Origin: Candidatus Avimuribaculum pullicola | GTDB lineage: Bacteria > Bacteroidota > Bacteroidia > Bacteroidales > Muribaculaceae | Assembly: GCA_018716295.1 (NCBI GenBank) | Contig: DVKC01000013.1 | Coordinates: 1 to 32,502 of the forward strand | Length of the DNA stretch: 32,502 nt | Reading direction: 5' to 3' | Program-made: the position numbers and the translations under genes | Notes under the pieces: generated by a model | Told to the model about the DNA's origin: nothing | The model's input: only the letters and a program-made list of their open reading frames with translations | Databases searched by the model: none | Shown: positions 23,138 through 30,885 of the stretch, one piece after another | Layout of the letters: every line of letters begins with the position of its first letter | Numbering within the stretch: position 1 is the stretch's first letter

Positions 23138-24364
23138 TCATTGGTGTAATTTACGGCGCATCACTATTGAAGTTGCCATGGAGGTGAGCAATCCCACTAC
23201 GGCCACAGCGGCAAATACAACCACGAGGTCGGTCATTTGCACTTCAACGGGGTATTGCTTTACTACGAGCAATTCGGTGGCACCTTGCAACTCGATAAGA
23301 CCGAATGTCTGTTGTGCCCAGCACAATATCAGACCTATGGCGATGCCTGCCACGGCACCTACGAGCGATATGAGCCAGCCCTCGGTGATAAATATGCGTG
23401 TAATCTGCTTGTTGGTGGCACCCATGTTGCGGAATGTGGTTATGCTGGCATCTTTTTCGATAATGAGCAACGACAGTGTGCCTATCACGTTGAATGTGGC
23501 TATCACCATTATGAAACCGAGCAGCAGGAATGTCACCCACTTCTCGATGTTTACCATGCGATATGCGTATGCTTGCTGCATGAGCCTGTCTTTTACGGTA
23601 TAGCCGTCGCCTATTATTGATGAGATTGCGTCCATTACACGTGCTTCATCGGCTCCTTGACTGGGCGATATTTCGATGCTGGTGGCTTCGGTGGGATAAT
23701 TGAACAAGAAGCGGGCAGCCTCGATAGGTACATATATCATGTCGCGGTCATAATCGCTCTGTTCCACTTGGTAAACGCCGGCAATCTGCATAGTGTCGGC
23801 TCGGAATGCGCCAGCAGGGTTGGCAAGGTTGATATTTCCAATGCGCTTGGGGGCAAGAATGCGTACTCCCTCGACAAATCCAGGTCTGGCCCTCAGCTGG
23901 AGTGCCACGCCGACGCTCAGCACGGCATGGTGGAGGCTGCCGCTGTCGAGGGTGTAATTACCGTCGATAATCACGTCGTTGATGCCCGTGAGATGTTCAT
24001 ATCCATCGGGGACACCTTTTACGAGCACTGGCATCTGCATGCCGTCATACACGGCAAGTGCATGGTCGCTTATTGTCGGCAAGGCCATTTCCACACCGTC
24101 GATGCTGGCGATGGCTGCCACTAAGCTGTCGGCATTTGATATGGCTTTGCCGCTTGCGGCATTTACCATTATTGGCGGGTCGAGCTTGGCGAGCTTGCTG
24201 CCGATGAGGCTTGAGAAGCCGTTGAATACCGACAACACGCACACCATTGCCGCTGTGGTGACTACCACACCGCACATTGCTACAATCGAAATGATGTTGA
24301 CTGCGTTGTGAGTCTTTTTCGATTTCAGGTAGCGAAGGGCTATTTTCAGCGTGAAGTTGTTCAT
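23138..24364 (-). CDS. LolC/LolE-type ABC transporter permease (FtsX fold)
   Basis: A 408-residue inner-membrane protein that probably helps extract lipoproteins from the inner membrane. The start NFTLKIALRYLKSKKTHNAVNIISIVAMCGVVVTTAAMVCVLSVFNGF is typical of LolC/LolE, with the first helix about 21-48. A large periplasmic domain (about 50-265) precedes three C-terminal helices. EKDASITTFRNMGATNKQITRIFITEGWLISLVGAVAGIAIG is the coupling-helix region contacting the ATPase. The ATPase gene is not in the window. The ATG overlaps the rbfA stop by four bases, so the two are translationally coupled. Confidence 0.9.
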   Translation of the reverse strand: MNNFTLKIALRYLKSKKTHNAVNIISIVAMCGVVVTTAAMVCVLSVFNGFSSLIGSKLAKLDPPIMVNAASGKAISNADSLVAAIASIDGVEMALPTISDHALAVYDGMQMPVLVKGVPDGYEHLTGINDVIIDGNYTLDSGSLHHAVLSVGVALQLRARPGFVEGVRILAPKRIGNINLANPAGAFRADTMQIAGVYQVEQSDYDRDMIYVPIEAARFLFNYPTEATSIEISPSQGADEARVMDAISSIIGDGYTVKDRLMQQAYAYRMVNIEKWVTFLLLGFIMVIATFNVIGTLSLLIIEKDASITTFRNMGATNKQITRIFITEGWLISLVGAVAGIAIGLILCWAQQTFGLIELQGATELLVVKQYPVEVQMTDLVVVFAAVAVVGLLTSMATSIVMRRKLHQ

Positions 24365-24759
24365 GCTTCGTTGCTTTGGCTTTCCTCGTCGTCGGCGACG
24401 TTGCTGCCAGGATGCTTTTTGCGGTCTTCTTCAAGTAATTGGTCGATATGCTCGATGTAGTCGAGCGAATCGTCGATGTGGAAAATCAACTCAGGAGTCT
24501 TGCGCAGCTGGAAGCGTACACGTTGAGCCAGGTCGTATCTTACGGTTTTGGCGTTTCGGGTGATGTTCTGGAGCAATTGTTGCGCTTGTGACGATGGGAA
24601 GATGCTCAAATAAACGTGTGCAATGCTCAGGTCGGGCGAAATCCTGACGGTGCTGACCGATACGATTACATTGCTCGTTTTGGCCGTTTGTAGGCGGAAT
24701 ATTTCGCTCAGTTCTTTTTGTATGAGCCGTGCTATGCGTGATTGTCGTGTTGTTTCCAT
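24361..24759 (-). CDS. rbfA: ribosome-binding factor A
   Basis: A 132-residue KH-fold factor for maturation of the 30S subunit (16S rRNA 5' end processing and cold adaptation). Conserved blocks are RQSRIARLIQKELSEIF at the start, VSVSTVRISPDLSIAHVYLSIF in the middle, and RYDLAQRVRFQLRKTPELIFHIDDSLDYIEHIDQLLEE. The acidic C-terminal tail (about 112-132) is longer than in E. coli. It is not next to infB here, unlike many Firmicutes. It heads a minus-strand unit with the LolC-like permease. Confidence 0.94.
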   Translation of the reverse strand: METTRQSRIARLIQKELSEIFRLQTAKTSNVIVSVSTVRISPDLSIAHVYLSIFPSSQAQQLLQNITRNAKTVRYDLAQRVRFQLRKTPELIFHIDDSLDYIEHIDQLLEEDRKKHPGSNVADDEESQSNEA

Positions 24760-24795
24760 AATGTTGTATATCCAAATTTTTTTCTATGCGTGTTG

Positions 24796-24827
24796 CAAAA
24801 TTAGGCATAATAACTCCAATTCCCAAA
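24796..24827 (-). promoter_or_regulatory. promoter of the rbfA unit
   Basis: Minus-strand TTTG (24827-24824), 20 bases, then TAATTTTG (24803-24796), 37 bases before rbfA. The rest of the gap up to 24907 holds no clear promoter for the divergent recombinase gene. Confidence 0.6.
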
Positions 24828-24907
24828 TTTCACTGTCGTATGCTATTTGCTCCTGTTTTGGCATGTTTTTTCGGAGGTTTCGACTAAATTAAAAAACATT
24901 TAGAAAC

Positions 24908-25870
24908 ATGAGAAATATCAAGAACCGAATAACTAATTTTTCATCGATAATTGATTATGCCGAGTATGGTAACGCACATAGAATGCAACCAACACTGTTG
25001 CTGCACGGGTGTAGTGTGATAGCGCAATTAAGGAAGCTGGGACAATTGCGGACATCCGAAACATATTTGTCGGCTCTGAGGAGTTTTATGCTTTTCAGGG
25101 AATGGCGTGACTTGTCGCTTAACAGGCTCACGTCGGAAATGATGTTGGAATATGAGGCTTGGTTACAGACAAGAGGCGTGTCGATGAACACTGTTTCATT
25201 CTACATGCGCATCTTGCGAGCTCTTTATAACAGAGCCATCGAGAGCGGGATTGCCAAGCAGCATTATCCGTTTAAACATGTTTATACTGGTGTAGGCAAG
25301 ACTTTAAAACGGGCAGTTTCGATTAATGACATCAGGCGTATAAAGAGGCTCGATTTGTCGGCGAGGCCTGCTCTTGATTTTGCGCGCGACATGTTTCTAT
25401 TTTCATTTTATACACGCGGAATGTCGTTTGTTGATATGGCATATTTGAAAAAGACCGATTTGCATGAAGGTGTGATCCATTACCGTCGCCGTAAGACTGG
25501 ACAAATGTTGCATATACGTTGGGAAAGGTGTATGCAGCACATAGTTGATAAATATCCCGACAATGGTACATGTTACTTGTTGCCGATAATATGTGCCGAG
25601 GGTAACGACCGCCGTCAATATCAAAATGCTATGCGGCTGGTTAATTGCCGGTTGAAGCGTGTGGCAGTATTGGCTGGGATTCACGTGAGGCTCACAATGT
25701 ATGTAAGCCGGCACTCGTGGGCGTCAATTGCCCGTTCAATGCATATTCCCATTTCGGTGATAAGCGAGGGAATGGGGCATGATAGCGAGGCAACTACACA
25801 GATTTACCTCGCTTCGCTCGATCCAGCCATCATTGACCGAGCCAATGGTCATATTTTGCGCCTTTTATAA
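24908..25870 (+). CDS. tyrosine recombinase (Bacteroidales integrase/invertase type)
   Basis: A 320-residue site-specific recombinase. An N-terminal SAM-like DNA-binding domain (about 30-125) precedes the catalytic domain. Active-site residues are Arg-170 (FYTRGMSFVDMAYL), Lys-196 (RRRKTGQ), Arg-268 (YVSRHSWASIAR), His-291 (GMGHDSEATTQIY) and the nucleophile Tyr-300. The box II histidine three residues before Arg-268 is Tyr, as I recall for many Bacteroidales recombinases of this kind, several of which invert promoters. The protein looks complete. No invertible segment with long inverted repeats was found beside it. Its target may be elsewhere, or it may be a leftover of an integrated element. 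Confidence 0.92.
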   Translation: MRNIKNRITNFSSIIDYAEYGNAHRMQPTLLLHGCSVIAQLRKLGQLRTSETYLSALRSFMLFREWRDLSLNRLTSEMMLEYEAWLQTRGVSMNTVSFYMRILRALYNRAIESGIAKQHYPFKHVYTGVGKTLKRAVSINDIRRIKRLDLSARPALDFARDMFLFSFYTRGMSFVDMAYLKKTDLHEGVIHYRRRKTGQMLHIRWERCMQHIVDKYPDNGTCYLLPIICAEGNDRRQYQNAMRLVNCRLKRVAVLAGIHVRLTMYVSRHSWASIARSMHIPISVISEGMGHDSEATTQIYLASLDPAIIDRANGHILRLL

Positions 25871-25885
25871 GAGATTACGCATCCA

Positions 25886-25949
25886 AACCGCCAAATTAAG
25901 TCAAATTCAGCGGTTGTAACCGCCAAATTTAGCTGAATTTGGCGGTTTG
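25886..25949. repeat. two tandem 32-bp palindromic repeats
   Basis: Units at 25886-25917 and 25918-25949 each read AACCGCCAAATT, a 6-base spacer, then a partner arm. In unit 2 the arm AATTTGGCGGTT is a perfect inverted copy. In unit 1 it is AATTCAGCGGTT with two mismatches. The four arms give alternative stem pairings. The right arm of unit 2 contains the -33 TTTG of the following promoter. Confidence 0.85.
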
Positions 25950-25969
25950 ACCGTTTTTGCTTATATTTG
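25938..25969 (+). promoter_or_regulatory. promoter of the DUF4143 ATPase, overlapping the palindromes
   Basis: TTTG (25938-25941) inside the last palindrome arm, 20 bases, then TATATTTG (25962-25969), a perfect -7 box. The ATG follows 25 bases later. Overlap with the palindromes suggests repression or activation through a DNA-binding protein. Confidence 0.6.
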
Positions 25970-25994
25970 TGATATGAAATTTTAATATGGCATT

Positions 25995-27116
25995 ATGATA
26001 AAACGAGCAATAACAAAGTCTATTTTGGCAGACTATAGACGTAAGAAGGTAATCGTCTTGCTCGGTGCAAGACAAGTTGGTAAAACGACACTATTGTCTG
26101 AGTTGAGCGAAGGCAAAGAAAAAGTGCTGTCATTGAATTGTGATAATGTTGATGATATTTTGTTGCTTGAAGGTCGAACTTCAACCGAGTTGCGACATCT
26201 GTTATTGCCATACGAATTGGTCTTTATTGATGAGGCGCAACGTGTAAAAAATATAGGGTTGACATTGAAAATGATTGGAGATTTGAAGCTGGATACACAA
26301 GTCGTGGTAACTGGTTCTTCGTCGCTCGATATGGCTAATGATATAAATGAACCTGCAACTGGTAGATTGATAGAATATAATCTATTCCCGTTCTCATTGT
26401 CGGAATTGGCTGCACATACTTCGGAACGAGAAGAGAGTAGAATGCTTGAGCAACGCATGGTTTACGGTCTATATCCCGAGGTCGTAATGGAATCTTATGA
26501 TGCAAAGCGTATATTAATATCATTGACAAATAATTATTTGTATAAAGATTTGTTTGCATACAAGGGAATAAAGAAACCCGATTTGATACAGAAGTTGGCA
26601 CGAGCTTTGGCGTTGCAGTTGGGTTCTGAAGTGTCGTATAATGAGCTTAGTAATTTATTGGGTGTTGATAAAGAAACTATAGAAACATATATCAACCTGT
26701 TGGAGAAATGTTTTGTAGTGTTCAGGTTGGATTCGTATAGCCGAAATTTACGTAATGAGATAAAAAAAGGAAAAAAGATTTATTTTTATGATAACGGAGT
26801 GCGAAATGCAATATTGTCGAATTTCGCTCCGCTTGAATTGCGCAATGATGTGGGTGCATTATGGGAGAATTTGATGGTGAGCGAGCGGGTCAAGCGTAAT
26901 TCTTATGCTGGTAATTATGCCCAACTTTTCTTTTGGCGTACTCATGGTCAACAAGAAATTGATTTGATAGAAGAAATTGATGGACAATTGCACACATTTG
27001 AATTTAAGTGGAATACCAAGGTCGCCTGCAAGCAACCCCGGGCATTTGCTGCGGCTTATCCCAATTCTACATTCACAGTTGTTAATCCACAGAGTTTTTG
27101 GCAGTTTGTGTCTTAA
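25995..27116 (+). CDS. AAA_14/DUF4143 ATP-binding protein
   Basis: A 373-residue ATPase of the family common as orphan accessory genes in Bacteroidales. Walker A GARQVGKTT lies at 24-32 and Walker B LVFIDEAQ at about 75-82. VVVTGSSSLDM is the sensor-like strand and LFPFSLSEL follows. The DUF4143 part (about 170-330) begins with an NYLYKDLFAYKGIKKPDLIQKL segment. A PD-(D/E)xK-like set, QQEIDLIEE and later TFEFKW, closes the protein, so a nuclease-like fold is possible. Codon use is distinctly AT-rich compared with its neighbours, suggesting transfer. Its 3' end overlaps the convergent hydrolase gene by 35 bases. The biological role of the family is not established. Confidence 0.9.
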   Translation: MIKRAITKSILADYRRKKVIVLLGARQVGKTTLLSELSEGKEKVLSLNCDNVDDILLLEGRTSTELRHLLLPYELVFIDEAQRVKNIGLTLKMIGDLKLDTQVVVTGSSSLDMANDINEPATGRLIEYNLFPFSLSELAAHTSEREESRMLEQRMVYGLYPEVVMESYDAKRILISLTNNYLYKDLFAYKGIKKPDLIQKLARALALQLGSEVSYNELSNLLGVDKETIETYINLLEKCFVVFRLDSYSRNLRNEIKKGKKIYFYDNGVRNAILSNFAPLELRNDVGALWENLMVSERVKRNSYAGNYAQLFFWRTHGQQEIDLIEEIDGQLHTFEFKWNTKVACKQPRAFAAAYPNSTFTVVNPQSFWQFVS

Positions 27117-28434
27117 TCCAGCGGGTTATTTCTTGCATGACCTCGGGAGCGAATGTTTCGGTAATGGCATTGTATTCCATCGGGCTGCCAGTGTTGCAGT
27201 GCTGGAATAGGTGGTTTAGACCATCGTAGGTCTTGATAAGGTTGCGCTTGTCGGCTGGTAATAGTGATTTTATGATTTCAATATTGGTTGGCGGCACTTG
27301 CATATCTTTGTTGCCGCCTATTGCCATCACTGGGCATTGGACTGTGGCAATGTCGGCACGTGGCGAATAGGTGAGGAAATAGTCGATCCACGTGTTTTTT
27401 TCTTCCAATACTGCCGCTAAGTTTTCAATGGCGGTATGTGGTAATTTACCTCCTTGTGCTGTTACCACGCTATCGGCAAAAGCCATAGCATTGGTTATGT
27501 GATGGGAAGGATTTGTGCGTTGGTTGAAAATGGCTGCTAATGCGTTGATGTAGCTGTCGATGAGCGGTTGTGGCATGCCGTTGAGGCGCAATAGCGATTC
27601 GTTCTGTGCAAGCATTAAGCTGTCGCCACGCATTGCAGGAGATGCGAGAGCAATGGCGAAATCGACATCGCCACTTGCAGCAAGTCGGAAAGCTATCAAG
27701 CCACCTTCGCTATGCCCGAGAATACCGATTTTGCCAAATTGGTTGAGTTCTTTCAGATACTTTATCCCAGCTGCGGCATCATTGCCAAAGTCGGCTGTGG
27801 TGGCTTGTGATGCGTTGCCTGTAGAATTGCCGTATCCACGGTCGTCATATCGTAATGAGGCTATGCCGTTGTGTGCAAGATAGTCGGCGATGACTGCGAA
27901 TGGCCGATGACCGAACACTTCTTCATCGCGGTTTTGCAGTCCGCTACCAGTCACCATTAGCACTATTGGAGTGGAATTGTTATGATTGTGAGGAATAGTG
28001 ATGGTGCCAGATAATGTCGCATCGTTGCTGGCGAATGTAACTTCGCGTGTTTCGTAATCAAATGGTGGTCGTGGAGTTTGTGGCCGTTCTATGACAACTT
28101 CGCCTGGCTGCAATTCAAGTGGAAAAGAAATTCCCATTTGTGTGAATTGTCCCGAAAGTTTCCCGTTGGTGAGCTTTGCTGCATAGTTTGCGCCTATGGC
28201 GGGGATATTCACACTTATTGAGTCGGACGATAAATGCTTTGTTTCACATTGAATGCCTTTTACGCTTTGGTCGGGACTGTCGAGTGTGCAGCCATTGTCG
28301 CTGATATTCAAGACTATGGTAAGCGATTGTGGCCCTACCACGAGCTTGCCATTCCATGAGCCTGTGATGTTTGTTGCCAAGACTGTCATGCAAATGCATG
28401 TCAGCCAAATGAGGGCAATCAATGCGCGTTTCAT
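27082..28434 (-). CDS. secreted alpha/beta hydrolase (serine esterase/peptidase-like)
   Basis: A 450-residue exported hydrolase. A signal peptide (MKRALIALIWLTCICMTVLA) is followed by a beta-rich N-terminal domain (about 22-120, ITGSWNGKLVVGPQSLTIVLNI) and an alpha/beta-hydrolase domain. The oxyanion region VTGSGLQNRDEE, the dyad-preceding LRYDDRGYGNSTG, the nucleophile Ser-242 in GHSEGG, Asp-377 in GGNKDMQVP and His-408 in GLNHLFQH give a complete triad. The substrate is unknown. Its ATG overlaps the helicase stop by four bases. About ten C-terminal codons lie antisense to the end of the ATPase gene, so the original tail may have been replaced. Confidence 0.9.
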   Translation of the reverse strand: MKRALIALIWLTCICMTVLATNITGSWNGKLVVGPQSLTIVLNISDNGCTLDSPDQSVKGIQCETKHLSSDSISVNIPAIGANYAAKLTNGKLSGQFTQMGISFPLELQPGEVVIERPQTPRPPFDYETREVTFASNDATLSGTITIPHNHNNSTPIVLMVTGSGLQNRDEEVFGHRPFAVIADYLAHNGIASLRYDDRGYGNSTGNASQATTADFGNDAAAGIKYLKELNQFGKIGILGHSEGGLIAFRLAASGDVDFAIALASPAMRGDSLMLAQNESLLRLNGMPQPLIDSYINALAAIFNQRTNPSHHITNAMAFADSVVTAQGGKLPHTAIENLAAVLEEKNTWIDYFLTYSPRADIATVQCPVMAIGGNKDMQVPPTNIEIIKSLLPADKRNLIKTYDGLNHLFQHCNTGSPMEYNAITETFAPEVMQEITRWIKTQTAKNSVD

Positions 28435-29759
28435 TTTATAATAGTGATTTTAAGACGTTTGTTCTTGATTTTCAGTGTGGCTATTTGTTGTAATACGGTT
28501 TGGATTTTAGTGGCATCAATGGCTGCTATTGCATAATGGTCGTGCAGGTCGATAGAGCCAATTTCTGAGGCTGTGAGCGAACTGTTTTTCAGCAAAAATC
28601 CCACGATGTCGCCTTTTGATATTTTTTCTTTCTTGCCGGCATTGAAGTGCAGTGAGGCCATTTCGGGCTTCAACACGCCAGTATGCGGCATTTGGTTGAG
28701 TGCTTTCAACCCGGCGGTTGTGATATATGCAGGCAATGTTTCTTCGGGGCCAGTAATCACATAGGCTTCACCGGTGGCATCTATTCGGGCTGTGCGGCCG
28801 TTGCGGTGGGTGTAAACGTCGGCACTTGATGGTAAGTGGTAATGTATTATGTTTTTTACATCGGTAATGTCAAGCCCGCGGGCAGCGAGGTCGGTGGTGA
28901 CGATTACCTTGAATGTGCCATTGTTGAATAGTGTGACGGCTTTCTCCCTGTCGATTTGTTCAAGTCCGCCGTGGTACATTTCGACAGCAACGCCATGGCT
29001 TGACAGGAAATCATGCACACGTTCGACCGACTCACGGTAGTTTACAAATATCATTGTGCGTCCATCGGTGATATTGCCGAGTAGTTGCAACAGTGTTTCT
29101 AATTTGTCTTTTTGTGGCGACTGAATTTGCCATATTGTTAGACGGCAGTCAACCTGTTTTTTCTCCTGTAGGAAATCAAGTTCGATAGGGCGGTTGAGCT
29201 TTATAAAATCAGGCATTTCCTTTATCATTGTCGCCGATGTCAATAGACGGCGGGCAATGCGTGGCATGCGTCTTATGATTTTGCTCATTTCGTCGTGGAA
29301 ACCCAATTCGAGTGACTTGTCAAATTCATCAAGGACAAGTAACCGCACTGTGGATATATCGACGTGGTTGCGGTTGATGTGGTCGAGTAGTCTGCCTGGA
29401 GTACTAATGATAATGGATGGCGTTGCTGCAAGTGAATTTTTTTCATCAACTACATTATGTCCACCGTAACAGCAAGTGATTTTCATATTGCTGCCAACAA
29501 TGGCACGTGCCACGCCGTCGATTTGCTGGACGAGCTCGCGCGATGGGGCTATTATGGCACATTGCACAGTTCCATTATCACCTTTTAATGCCTGGAGTAT
29601 TGGCAGCAGATAGGCGATTGTCTTGCCAGTCCCGGTCGGTGATAGTAGAATGATGTCGCCACCTTCGTGGCTGCGTCGGTTCACGATTTGCTGCATGTCG
29701 TTGAGGTTGTCTATGTTCAGACGCTCTTGCAGACGTTTGAGTATTTCGTTTTCTTTCAT
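28431..29759 (-). CDS. DEAD-box RNA helicase with DbpA-like RNA-binding domain
   Basis: A 442-residue ATP-dependent RNA helicase. Motif I PTGTGKT is at 41-47, Ia PSRELVQQI, Ib TPGRLLDHI, motif II DEFD (144-147, with Phe in place of Ala), motif III SAT (175-177), motif V TTDLAARGLDI and motif VI HRNGRTAR. The C-terminal 70 residues (SKGDIVGFLLKNSSLTASEIGSIDLHDHYAIAAI) match the DbpA RNA-binding fold, which targets 23S rRNA helix 92 in DbpA, so a role in 50S assembly is likely. The frame opens further upstream to 29795, but ATG 29759 matches the usual start. It is coupled to the hydrolase downstream. Confidence 0.92.
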   Translation of the reverse strand: MKENEILKRLQERLNIDNLNDMQQIVNRRSHEGGDIILLSPTGTGKTIAYLLPILQALKGDNGTVQCAIIAPSRELVQQIDGVARAIVGSNMKITCCYGGHNVVDEKNSLAATPSIIISTPGRLLDHINRNHVDISTVRLLVLDEFDKSLELGFHDEMSKIIRRMPRIARRLLTSATMIKEMPDFIKLNRPIELDFLQEKKQVDCRLTIWQIQSPQKDKLETLLQLLGNITDGRTMIFVNYRESVERVHDFLSSHGVAVEMYHGGLEQIDREKAVTLFNNGTFKVIVTTDLAARGLDITDVKNIIHYHLPSSADVYTHRNGRTARIDATGEAYVITGPEETLPAYITTAGLKALNQMPHTGVLKPEMASLHFNAGKKEKISKGDIVGFLLKNSSLTASEIGSIDLHDHYAIAAIDATKIQTVLQQIATLKIKNKRLKITIIK

Positions 29760-29772
29760 TGTTGGTGCAATT

Positions 29773-30057
29773 TTACAAGAACCACATTGCTGCAAATGAC
29801 AGCCACAGCAGGATTAAAAGTATTACGGCAAGGTAGGTACGAGTGCCGATGGTGCGGTATGCGAGATATATCGACACTACGGCATATACAGGAAATGTGA
29901 TGAGCAAGAGTTTGCTAATGTCGCCAGGTTCTTCAAGTAGATTTGAAGAAGTAATCATCCATGGCCAGCACAGCACAGGGATGAATGACACGGCAGCCGC
30001 AATGCCAAACCATAGAGGAATGCGCGGCTTGTTGTTGAGGTTGTTGTTTTCTTCCAT
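29773..30057 (-). CDS. small three-helix membrane protein of unknown function
   Basis: A 94-residue protein with a short polar start (MEENNNLNNKPRIP) and three predicted membrane helices at about 15-35, 50-68 and 74-94. It ends in the membrane at the last residue. I do not recognise the family. It ends 13 bases before the helicase start and appears to head the minus-strand operon of helicase and hydrolase. It has its own -7 element. The reading frame is well supported by composition and hydrophobic pattern, but no function can be assigned. Confidence 0.75.
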   Translation of the reverse strand: MEENNNLNNKPRIPLWFGIAAAVSFIPVLCWPWMITSSNLLEEPGDISKLLLITFPVYAVVSIYLAYRTIGTRTYLAVILLILLWLSFAAMWFL

Positions 30058-30064
30058 ATTATGC

Positions 30065-30072
30065 CAAAGTTA
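30065..30072 (-). promoter_or_regulatory. -7 element for the membrane protein-helicase-hydrolase unit
   Basis: Minus-strand TAACTTTG (30072-30065) sits 7 bases before the start codon, implying a very short leader or none. No good -33 box is seen. The 346-base gap 30058-30403 otherwise holds only the promoter and leader of the next gene. Confidence 0.4.
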
Positions 30073-30230
30073 ATATAATATTTGCAGAAATGTCCATAAG
30101 CCAGTGTAAAAAAGCAAAATGGATTGAAGTCTGTGAGTTGTTAAATAAGAGTCGTGCTTGGGGTAATGTGCTCAGGATTAAGAGGTTTATGCCAGTATGG
30201 AGTTTTGCGTAAATGTTAAAATAGTAGTAA

Positions 30231-30265
30231 TTTGTTCGTTGTCGCGAAAAAGTAATATATATTTG
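30231..30265 (+). promoter_or_regulatory. promoter of the orphan small membrane protein
   Basis: TTTG (30231-30234), 23 bases, then TATATTTG (30258-30265), a perfect -7 box. A leader of about 130 bases follows, with a perfect 6-bp-arm palindrome TCCTGATGTCAGGA at 30371-30384 close to the start codon. Confidence 0.5.
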
Positions 30266-30403
30266 CAGCCGAGAAAAGGATTGTACGTGCTTTTATTTGG
30301 CACGGAAATTGAAAAGTTTAGGTTTGAATTACATTATGTTTATTGCCTCGGAGGAGGTATAAGTAAAATATCCTGATGTCAGGAGAATTTAAAATTTAGG
30401 TTT

Positions 30404-30634
30404 ATGAAAAAGATTGTAAAGAATGTTTTAGGTTTTGTATCGTTGTTGTTAGTGCTGCCTTTCGTAATCCCCGCAGGATTGATGGTGCTTGCTGCAATGT
30501 TTGTTGCACAACAGTTAATCAAGGTAGTGGGTGGCTGCCAAGGCAATGGCAAATCAGAAGAAACAAGATTTGAAGACAGCAACAAATGGAACAATGTCAG
30601 CGATTCGTTGAGCTGGAATTGTTTGAATATTTGA
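30404..30634 (+). CDS. small single-gene membrane protein of unknown function
   Basis: A 76-residue protein with basic start MKKIVKN, a long hydrophobic segment at about residues 8-42 (one long or two short helices around PFVIPAG), and a polar, Asn/Ser-rich tail (GGCQGNGKSEETRFEDSNK). It is either a membrane-anchored peptide or, less likely, an exported one. I know no family for it. The dedicated promoter and leader, together with the clear hydrophobic design, favour a real gene. After it, 30635-30885 holds only the next promoter and a doubtful 39-codon frame. Confidence 0.6.
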   Translation: MKKIVKNVLGFVSLLLVLPFVIPAGLMVLAAMFVAQQLIKVVGGCQGNGKSEETRFEDSNKWNNVSDSLSWNCLNI

Positions 30635-30835
30635 TTTTAAGGAGTAAATTTTATTGATGCTTGCAAAACGAACAGCAAATGTGGACGACCCATTAATTCC
30701 ACAGGAGTGTTCGGTGCAAGTTTTTTTTGTATATTCGAGTGTGGAGTTCTTGCAACCGCAATTTAACACGAAATAGGTACATAAAGTCTTTTAAAAACAC
30801 ATTTTGCGGTCTAATGGTCGTTTTGTGTTTAAGAC

Positions 30836-30866
30836 TTGCCTATGAGGTGGTTGTATATTAACTTTG
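30836..30866 (+). promoter_or_regulatory. promoter of the rluA-like gene
   Basis: TTG (30836-30838), 20 bases, then TAACTTTG (30859-30866), 19 bases before the ATG at 30886. Confidence 0.55.
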
Positions 30867-30885
30867 CAGAAAAATTGAATGTAGC

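Noticed and set aside
24760..24907. Invertible promoter between rbfA and the recombinase gene
   Set aside because: No pair of inverted repeats flanks the promoter. The elements seen are a fixed rbfA promoter.
30657..30776. 39-codon plus-strand frame after the 76-residue protein, preceded by an AAGGAG
   Set aside because: The frame is short, has no hydrophobic or family pattern and could be chance. An overlapping minus-strand frame (30554-30769) is equally unsupported.
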